The notes below the pieces were generated by a model. The model searched no databases. It saw only the letters and a list, made by a program, of their open reading frames with translations, and was not told the DNA's origin. This document shows positions 1-8,300 of a stretch of DNA of 11,960 nt, piece by piece. Position numbers and translations under genes: made by a program. The DNA is taken from the NCBI GenBank assembly GCA_905236195.1, contig CAJOOX010000016.1, positions 1 through 11,960 on the forward strand. The letters run 5' to 3'. Position 1 is the stretch's first letter, and each line of letters starts with the position of its first letter. This stretch comes from an uncultured Bacteroidales bacterium (GTDB lineage: Bacteria; Bacteroidota; Bacteroidia; Bacteroidales; UBA3663).

Positions 1-136
1 AGACTGCTGCGTTTTCGTGACCCCTTGGAAGCCATGGTGGAATCCAGCGGATCAGGCAATTCCATCCAAGACGTGTTTTGTCAAGGGGAATTTTAACGCG
101 GGCGGCACCAATTTTTCGTAGACTGCGATTTTCATG

Positions 137-197
137 GAGCATCCGTTGATTCCATCCCCTTCTGTATTAAGGGAGTGGAATCAACAAAGGAATGCTC
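137..197. repeat. Long imperfect inverted repeat downstream of the operon
   Basis: GTTGATTCCATCCCCTT (145-161) and AAGGGAGTGGAATCAAC (169-185) form 17-bp arms with two adjacent mismatches and a 7-nt loop. The pairing extends outward through GAGCATCC (137-144) with GGAATGCTC (189-197) across a 3-4 nt bulge. It lies 34 bp past the stop of the UvrD gene and may form the 3' end structure of the operon mRNA, but no T run follows on the minus strand, so it is not a classical intrinsic terminator. Confidence 0.6.
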
Positions 198-213
198 TTT
201 AGGGTTCCTTTTT
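186..213 (+). terminator. Weak hairpin with T run, possible plus-strand terminator
   Basis: AAAGGAA (186-192) pairs with TTCCTTT (205-211) around a 12-nt loop, and the T run extends to 213. The stem is short and A/T-rich at its base. GGAA here also belongs to the arm of the larger inverted repeat at 137-197, so the two foldings exclude each other. It might end a plus-strand transcript arriving from the left edge. Confidence 0.25.
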
Positions 214-230
214 GCGGCCCAGTCTTTTTA

Positions 231-2342
231 TTAAAGCGTTGTGTCTGATTTTAAAAACTCAGACATCTGCCCATATCCGCTGATATACGCACCTTTCTGG
301 GCTCTTGTCAGCGCAACATATAGCAAACATTTTTCTGCTATAGTTGTTTCCTGCTCACTGACAGCATCGGTATGGTCAATAGCGACAGCATATGGTATGA
401 TCTTCTTATTGGCCGCAACGATGAAAATATACTGGAACTCAAGCCCCTTTACTCTGTGCATTGTAGCTACCCGGATACCATCAAGGCTACGATCATCTGC
501 TTTATTGCCCCTGATCTCATAACAACGCAACCCGTCTGCTGTAAACTTAGCCATATAGTCATTCAACAGTGTGTGCGTTCTGGCAACCACGCAAATGTTT
601 TTTGCGGACACACCATTTTCAATAAGGCTCTTAATCTCCGAAAGAAGCGCATCAAGTTCCTCATTGGCGTGATGGAAAGAAAGAATCTGTGGTATCCTCC
701 CGTGCGTCAGAGACCGACATCGATCATCTGTATCGAAGCCATTGTCAAGATCATCGAAGGAAATGCCGTTCAGAAGTGCAAAAGCTACTTTGCGGATTTC
801 TTCAGTGGTGCGATAGTTGATCCGAAGAATACTGCTACGCCCACGAATGTGAATACCGCATTGGGACAACGCTGCCTTATTCTTATAGATACGCTGATGT
901 GCATCTCCGACAATAAAAATGTCGTTCTCATGCTCCACTCCAGCAATCGTCCGAAGCAACCGAAAAGCATTGGCACTCAGGTCCTGTCCCTCATCAACTA
1001 TTACATGCTTGTATCTTATTTCCGAAGGAGATTTAGAGAGCAAGATACGGCACTCATACATTGCTGTATTGATGTCTCGAATTTGTTGCTCCTTCATCAG
1101 ATTTTGGTAGCTTTCAAACACCTTCCAGATTCGCATGCGTTTTTTTCGATCCAGTTTGGTTCCACGACCGATTCTGCTGGCTTTAAGGTATTTTTCGAGA
1201 GAGAACGCTTCCTGTGCTACAACAACGCGGTTGTACTCATCCTCATAAAAGCTGACCGGAAATTCTCCTTCAAAATCGTTTACCGCCACCGCATCTTCCC
1301 AAATACCCTTCAATTTATCGTCATAGACAATCTCAGAGGAATACCCATGTTCGCGCAAAAACTGAACTACCCACGCATCAAGATTGATCACATCAATTCT
1401 GCGCATTTCTTCCACGGAACAAATTTTCCGAAGATTGTCTCTGATATCGGATGCAAGGTTCGCAGTATAGGTGGTAAAAAGAATCCGCTCTTTGCCTTTC
1501 AACGTGGCAGAAAGTTCTTTGGCCCGATGCATCGCTACAACTGTCTTTCCAGTTCCAGCTCCTCCAAGAACGCGAACTGCCCCAGAATAATTCTTGTTGA
1601 CAATTGCTCTTTGTGTCGGATGCAAAAAAACACGCCACTTCTCCAAAGGTTCCGCCATGATACGGCGCAACTCCTCTTCTCCTTCGACCACCACAAAGAA
1701 CTTTAAAGTTTCCGGACAGTCAAGAGCATCGGCAAGATCATTGGATATACCCTGACCTTCCCATTCCTGCATAGCCAAAGCTTTCACTTCATCAAGAGGA
1801 AGTCCTTCGGCAATCCATGACAGCAGTTCAAATGTATCTGCTGGAAAACTATTTTTCTTTTCATAAAAGTCTTGCATGTCCGGAATGCCACGGACAAAAG
1901 AAAGCATGTCTTCCGGAAGACCGAGAGCGAGCAGGTCCTTATCTTGCAATTCGGCGAAAAGCATACTCTCCTCCGCAACCGAGGCCCCTTGCGGCGTTAT
2001 GATCACATCATAGATTTGGATGGCACCGTTCTTGGGATTAACCGAGCACTTTTTATTCTTTGCCCATGCGTAAGCTCCTTTATAATGATCAACCCAGAGG
2101 AGCAGATACACCCCTGCTTCCGACTGCCGGACAACAATACCTCGGTAGATGTCGTCAATACGAACCGAGCATATTTTTTTGTCCTGACAAATATTCAATT
2201 TTTCATAGCTGATCTCCGACGAAACGGGATTATTACGAAATTTGTTGACGAATTCCGTAACCTTTCCCTGAATCTGTCTTGGCAACGCAGCAAACGCCGT
2301 CAGAAAATCAGAAGAGATAGCGACTTTGACGTTTGTAGCCAT
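231..2342 (-). CDS. UvrD/Rep-type superfamily 1 helicase with N-terminal RelE/ParE-like domain
   Basis: A 703-residue SF1 DNA helicase, probably translocating 3' to 5' like UvrD. Seen directly: Q-motif TQR (243-245), Walker A GGAGTGKT (260-267), motif Ia FTTYTANLA (289-297), motif II DEGQD (450-454), motif III VGDAHQRIY (478-486), motif IV INYRTTEEI (508-516), motif V MHRVKGLEFQ (628-637) and motif VI YVALTRAQKG (675-684). All motifs look intact. Residues about 5-115 resemble the RelE/ParE toxin fold: an N-terminal helix pair with FLTAFAALPRQIQ, then SVRIDDIYRGIV and LLWVDHYKGAYAWA. The ATG at 2342 starts 3 nt after the helicase stop, and its AAGGAGGG (2350-2357) lies within the last codons of that gene, so translation should be coupled. 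It is the last gene of the operon. No nuclease motif is seen. Likely role: unwinding or displacing DNA during defence; the toxin-like domain may serve RNA or ribosome contact, or simply protein binding. Confidence 0.93.
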   Translation of the reverse strand: MATNVKVAISSDFLTAFAALPRQIQGKVTEFVNKFRNNPVSSEISYEKLNICQDKKICSVRIDDIYRGIVVRQSEAGVYLLLWVDHYKGAYAWAKNKKCSVNPKNGAIQIYDVIITPQGASVAEESMLFAELQDKDLLALGLPEDMLSFVRGIPDMQDFYEKKNSFPADTFELLSWIAEGLPLDEVKALAMQEWEGQGISNDLADALDCPETLKFFVVVEGEEELRRIMAEPLEKWRVFLHPTQRAIVNKNYSGAVRVLGGAGTGKTVVAMHRAKELSATLKGKERILFTTYTANLASDIRDNLRKICSVEEMRRIDVINLDAWVVQFLREHGYSSEIVYDDKLKGIWEDAVAVNDFEGEFPVSFYEDEYNRVVVAQEAFSLEKYLKASRIGRGTKLDRKKRMRIWKVFESYQNLMKEQQIRDINTAMYECRILLSKSPSEIRYKHVIVDEGQDLSANAFRLLRTIAGVEHENDIFIVGDAHQRIYKNKAALSQCGIHIRGRSSILRINYRTTEEIRKVAFALLNGISFDDLDNGFDTDDRCRSLTHGRIPQILSFHHANEELDALLSEIKSLIENGVSAKNICVVARTHTLLNDYMAKFTADGLRCYEIRGNKADDRSLDGIRVATMHRVKGLEFQYIFIVAANKKIIPYAVAIDHTDAVSEQETTIAEKCLLYVALTRAQKGAYISGYGQMSEFLKSDTTL
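1998..2330 (-). other. RelE/ParE-like domain fused to the N-terminus of the UvrD helicase
   Basis: Residues about 5-115 of the UvrD-type protein. The pattern of two N-terminal helices (SSDFLTAFAALPRQIQ and KVTEFVNKFRNNP), followed by strands SVRIDDIYRGIV and VYLLLWVDHYKGAYAWA, is that of the RelE/ParE/HigB toxin superfamily. Arg and Tyr residues sit on the strands (R61, Y66, R67, Y91). Whether mRNA-cleaving residues are preserved cannot be decided without alignment. No antitoxin gene is seen next to it, which argues for a structural or regulatory domain rather than a free toxin. Confidence 0.6.
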
Positions 2343-2345
2343 TTG

Positions 2346-5300
2346 TCATCCCTCCTTGAATGTCACATCAATTTCGTCTGCAGCAGTGAAAACTTTCCAT
2401 CCTGCGGCTTCCGCTTTATGACGATTGGTCCGCTGCTCTTCAGTCATATAACCAATCTTTCTGCGGAGCCAGATCATTTCAAATTCTGCAATAACTGCGC
2501 CAGACTCATTTGCCAATTCGTAGCCCATCTCATCTGGAGCCGCTATACCGTTTTCTTGAAGTGCATTGGCGATTTCGATGGCTTCCTCCTCAAACAACAT
2601 TTCTCTGGTTGTACCCCATCCTTCCGTAAACTTTTGGGTAGAGAACATATCTTCTGTCACAATGTCTGTCTGCTTGTAAAGAAGCGGAACATAAGCATGA
2701 GTATCAAGACCTGTGTTGCAAATTGACACAAACTGCTTTGCAAACTGCATGACATTGAAAAAATGCCAGAACCCGTTCCATTCTTGCTCATAGTGATCTG
2801 TTCTGCTGTCTGTGCGATCATCCAATAAGGCGCACACAGTAGCCGACGCATTTTTATTTGTCTTCATGCTTGCTACCAAAATACCGGCATAAGCATGAAA
2901 ATGGCTGTCAGCAGTTCTCGGTGTCCATGTTCCAAAAAATGTACCTGGCTGAACAAATGTATCTTCCATAAAGCAGGTTTGTGAGTTTATTTTCTGAACC
3001 ATGTCATTCCAGTTCAAAAAGGCAAGTGCATTGGTGGCTTTCATAGGTTCCAGCAAAGACAACGAATACGCCCGCGCCTGTGTTTCAAACAGTCTTTCCG
3101 CCTCTTCCATATCAAGATAGCGCATAAGAAGTTCAAACATGGACATTTTTCCGGGTTTCAGTACACTGGCATTTTCAGAGCCAATGACAGGTTGATACAT
3201 TTTCGCTCCGGACGGCATTTTTTCTGGAGTAAGTGTTAGCGTATAATAATCGCCCTGTGTCTGGAATACTGATTGCACATCACGCCAACTGAGTACCCAG
3301 ACGCGATATTTGCCGCTTCTGCGAATTGCCTCCCGCTTCAAGGTATCATCTGCTATCTTATCTTTATGATAAAGAAAGCCGTCCGTAAAAACCGCTACCG
3401 GGCGTTTGTCAGACTTACCGATAGGACGAATAATGAAGTCAGGTTTGCAAGTTACTGAGACCCCCTGCGAAGCATCCAGTAATACCTGCGGTTCTATCTC
3501 CCAAGTGGATTCATTGACTTTCAGGGTATAACCCTCTTTTTCGTTCACAAGGGATTTAGATACCTCTACTCTCCTGCTTTCACTATTCATCCGTTCGATT
3601 GCTTCTATAAACCGACGTTCCAGTTCACTGTCAAAGAGAGAGTTTACAGAAATATTGCTTAAAGTTCCATCCATCTTTTTCCAATTGGCTTTACCGCTCA
3701 GAATTGTCTTCAGAAGCTGAATCGCTGTTCTGCGTGAGATATTGCCTATATTCTGGCTCTGTCGGTATGCATAAAGGCAATGATAGCAACCGTCTTTCTG
3801 CGGATCTTCCTTGCAGGAGCATTGTTCCAATTTTTGTAACGCCCGCTCAAAAATATCAATTAAAGAGCCCTGCTCTTTCATAAGCTGTTTCAGATAGCCT
3901 GTACCACCCGGAACAGAGTCATAAATGACAAGGTACTGCTTTCTGTAGTCGGCATCCGGAATTGGAACTGCGCTGACCGTAGCCCGAAGGTGGTCTACAT
4001 TACCGAAATACTCTTTCATTCCCAGCATAAAGGCAGCCGTGAAAGACTCAGTCCGAACGGCAGATGCGTCCATTGTGGTTGCTGGGATCAGAATTCGTAA
4101 AGCCTCCGTTGCAAACTCCCGGTATAGAAACAGGCACTCTGCAAACGGATCATTGCTGGAGGCAGATATTTTCCGGCTCTTACAATAGAAAGTATGGACT
4201 TCTTTGCCATTATTCGGCTGAATTCTTCCACAGTATTGGCAGATTTTAAATCCCTTCCGTACATCCTCAATTCCGGAGATCGTTAGTTTTTCACCGACTA
4301 TATCACTCTCTCCAAAATTGATCTCCCGGAGCGTAGCTTTTCTGACGAACTCATATCCAAAATGGAACTCCTCGTTGTTCATCTCATAAGCACTGGAAAT
4401 GTCGTGATCCTCATCCACATCAACCAACATTTGCTTACAATAGAATACATGAGATCGGTCATCACTCTCGTCAGAAATCAGGCTTTTTCTATAGTCCATA
4501 TAGGAGTACACCATCTGTACTTTCAGCATATTCCGAGCCTGTCCCGCATCGGCCCATGCCGGACTCCCGCAACGCGGACAACAAGCGGCATTCTTTCCCG
4601 CTTCCTCAATCTGTGCATAAGAGCAATTCGGACAAAGCCTCCATTTGGCAGACTGCGCGCTGGTTAAATCCACCTGATTAATGGTGAGTTTCCTGCCGCC
4701 TACGTAAAAACTGTTGTCTGGTGCAAATTCACTGATAGCGGCAGATGCGGATCTACTGTACTCATATACTGATTTCTTATGGGACTTTTTTACTTCCTCC
4801 GGCTCCTCATCCTTTCGATACAGGATTGCTTTCAGAACAATCCCAGATTCAGGGAAAGCGTAGTTCGGTAACAGCCCTTCATCAGAGAGAAAATTGAAAA
4901 GCTCCTTTTGATTGATTTCCCTGACAACATTCCTCAGCGCTGTCTGTTCTGCCTGTAGCTCTTTGATTTCTTCTTCATAAGAGGAATCCTTCGGCTTACT
5001 CTCCAACTCTTTCACCATGGCATTCAACTGCCGGATACTCCCCAAGAGAGCATCTTTTTGTTGTTTCAGCGTCTGAAATGCTTCCAGAATCTTCATGTGC
5101 ATAGGACTCTCTTTTAGACCATTGCCCTGTGCAAAGATGCGCAGTTCTTTCTTGGCCGTATTGTCCAGAGACTGTGCAAATAACTGAAAAAAGGCATCTA
5201 AGAGGTGTGAAAGGTGATTTTGTACATAGCGCAGAAAATTGAAGGGGAACACATCCACCAGATGGCTATCCAGTTTCCCCAGCACCACGCTTACCGTTTT

Positions 5301-8300
5301 TGGAATAGACTGTTCCGCCACACCGCTTCTCACCCATGAATCCATACAGTAGGCTGAAAACTGACGTTCCAATACAGCGGATGCTTTCAGGAAGATTTTA
5401 GGAGGGACAACATTCCCTGTCATCATGTCCAGCGGATCGGCATAGAAGTAAAGATCATGTGGTTTGGCTGCCGCGATTGCCAGCGTCAAAGCATTTCCAT
5501 CTTTACGTCCAGCGCGCCCAGTACGCTGTAGGAACTGCGGTTGAGCCGGAGGCATACTACAAAGAATCACTGCAGAAAGGTCTCCAATATCAATTCCCAT
5601 TTCCAGCGTAGGCGTACAGGACAGCACATTCGGATCCCACAACCGCACACTACCTTTTTCCCGCTTAAAGTCAATTTCAAGTGTTTCACGGTCGTTACGG
5701 TCTAAAAGGCCAGTATGTTCTCGTGCATTGATTCTGGCAATATCTCCGGAAGAAAAGAGTTTTCCATAATAATCAAGGCCGCTTACCGCGTCTGCTTTCA
5801 AAGTCCCGCTACATGCAGCCCGGACACAAGGGGCATCAAGCCAGAAATTTCGATTGCTTTCTGCAACGGCATAAGTAATTCCACAGGTATCGCACTTCAT
5901 CATCGCTACGTTATCTGTGATTAATACTCTGCCTTTATTTAAAGCATAGACACTGTCATTCCCTGTTGCCGGAACAACCACAACAATTCCATTCCTGACA
6001 AGTTCTTCCAGGATAATCTGGCCAATCTCCACGAAAGCAGACCGATCCATCATCATTTCATCACAACAGGAGGCAATCCAATCAACATATTTACTGTCTG
6101 AAACAGCATCAAAGTTCAGATTTTTCCTGCTCTGCCCATTCAGCTTACGGATAAACCTTGGCGTATTTCTGCCGGACTGCCGACCAGGCATCCAGTTTAC
6201 ACGTTCATTAGAAAGCAGATAGGTGTTTCCATTCTCTTTTAGAAAGAGTGAAAAGGCATCGTCGTCAAACGCGCCATTCCATGCCATAAGTTTCAGATAG
6301 CCTGCTGTCATCTGCTCAAAGCGGCCTCCGCTGGTATATCTCATAGCGCCGATCTCATTAAAAACACGTTCCTGGACAACCCGCGCTACGGCGGAAATAA
6401 CGTCAGGCGGAAATTCCAGACAGGAACAAGCCGATTTTTCCAAAGTTCGTCCTATTCTGCTGGTGAGACCGTATTCAAGCATGATCTCATAAGAAATACG
6501 CTTTTCAATATCTCCTATAAGTTTTTTTGCTTTGTCGTCATCGCCCAATTTACGATTTTTGATCATCTCTTCGTAAGCGTTCCGCCACGTCATATTCGGC
6601 GCAATGAAAAAACTGACAAAGCTCTCATCGTCCATCTGTTCATGCCAATATTGGATAAATCCCTTAGTAAAGTCCGCGAGGCTCAATCCGGCACCGCCAT
6701 TTTGGACATAGCGCTGCAAAGCACAGCGGAAGCCAAAGCGCCATGTACGTGCGTTAAAAAATCCGGCGCGGTGGGCTGCATCCTGTACATTGTCGGAAAA
6801 AGCCAGTGTCTTTTTGTCGTCATTAAATCTGGACGCAAAAAGCTGGGAAAGCTCTGTACTGATTTCTGTCGCGCTTCTCAGACCCATCAGGGAAAGACCG
6901 CGTCTGGAACCACAAAACGGGCAGATAAACTGCTTATGTTCTTTGGACGCAGTTGTTTTCAATGGATTCGGCAGTACAACATCCACCATTCCTACACCAC
7001 AGTTATCACAAGTGGAAAGAGAATTTTCGCCAATTTTGACCTGCAAGCAATTCGGACAAATACGTCCAGCAATCATGCCCAATGGATAACTTTCATGAGA
7101 ATGCGGATACAGGATTACAATTTTTTCATCCGTCTTGAAATATAGGTTATAGAATTTCTCAAGGTTAGCAATCGTCGCACTGCCCCGTTCACTGAGGATA
7201 GTGGTCCAACCAGTGGCACCACAGTCCCGGCAATTTACCACGGGTAAATATTGTTCGGACTGTCGGGCGTTCAGGTCGTGGGCAATGGCGTAGGTAATCT
7301 CATTACCAGATACCTTCGCCAGCAGGCGGCGCAGTTCCCGTATCCAAAGCTGAACCTGTACATGCAGGAACGGACGCGGATTTTCTGGAGATCCCGTTCG
7401 GGAGTGGGAAATCAGCGCCAATAGCCCATTGACCGCTGCTTCCGCATTTCCTGTCTCTTTCAGAGCAGGATAACGGGTGCTCAGTGCTTCCGCAATTCCC
7501 TCAACCTGATAATAATTGCCTTTCATCAGTGTGATCATAGCCTGCATGAAACTGTGACGCATCAGATGTTGTCCGAGTATAATCCGCCCTGCGGCAGCGG
7601 CAATATCTACACCAGTCAAATTTGTCCATGCGTACAGTGCGGCGCGGAGATAAACCATCTCGTCGCCCTGTTCCATCAGCGTGTTCAGCCGATTGATCTG
7701 ATCGGCTGATGGTATGGTAAAATCTATTATATCGTAACCGGCGAAGAACTCATCCGGCGACAGGCGATCTTCTGTAATCATGGCATCCCGCTCAAACGGC
7801 TCACCGAAAATTTCCTCGGCGTATTGAAGAATGCTGGCACCGTTTTCACTGGAACCCATTGTCGCGGAAGTACCGATGCAGCAGAGATGACTGCTTGGAG
7901 TGGAGAGACGAGCTTTTAGTCTGCGAAGTAGACAAGCAAGATCCGTACCTTGTGCGCCGTCGAAGGTGTGTAGTTCGTCCACCGCAATATACTTCAGCGT
8001 ATCCGGACGGTTATCTTGCCAGATGGCGGCATCTTTGGGGCGGACAAGCAGATAATCCAGCATTTTATAGTTGGTCATCAGAATATCCGGCGGACAGTTC
8101 AATATGGTATCGTGATCCGTGATAATTGTGGTATCACTCATCATGCGACTGGGGTGTTTCTCATAGCCGCCGACGTACATTCCGGCGGTTACATTGCCGC
8201 GCAGTTCAGGACTATTCCAGATCAAATCTGCGATACGCTTTGCCTGATCGGAAGCCAGCGCGTTCATCGGATAGATAATCAGCGCCTTAATGCCCCTTTC

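Larger units (their letters stand above)
1..230. other. Non-coding flank downstream of the operon
   Basis: No gene can be supported here. The left 96 bases are open in one plus-strand frame that ends at 94-96 and could be the tail of a convergent gene, and a 27-codon minus-strand ORF spans 52-135; both are too short to judge. The stretch holds the inverted repeat at 137-197 and a segment at 59-87 similar to the edge of the 33-bp repeat array. Confidence 0.5.

Noticed and set aside
1..96. Plus-strand open frame from the window edge to a TAA at 94-96, as the tail of a convergent gene
   Set aside because: Only about 31 codons are visible and another frame is also open here; not enough to call a gene.
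52..135. 27-codon minus-strand ORF beginning MKIAVYEKL, downstream of the operon
   Set aside because: Too short, weak ribosome binding site (its upstream bases belong to the inverted repeat) and no family resemblance; cannot be told from chance.
145..185. Integron attC site
   Set aside because: The ends read GTTGATT...AATCAAC, the reverse order of attC core sites (RYYYAAC...GTTRRRY), and no integrase or cassette structure is present.
372..1706. A 444-codon plus-strand open frame opposite the UvrD gene
   Set aside because: The opposite strand carries a full set of intact SF1 helicase motifs in the same place; the plus-strand translation has no recognisable domain and is a shadow frame.
1872..2726. 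A 284-codon plus-strand open frame spanning the junction of the two helicase genes
   Set aside because: It lies opposite two well-supported coding genes, crosses their boundary, and shows no domain.
7685..7709. 9-bp perfect inverted repeat (TCAGCCGAT / ATCGGCTGA, 7-nt loop) inside the giant helicase gene
   Set aside because: Within what a 12-kb window can hold by chance, no T run, and the encoded residues are ordinary.
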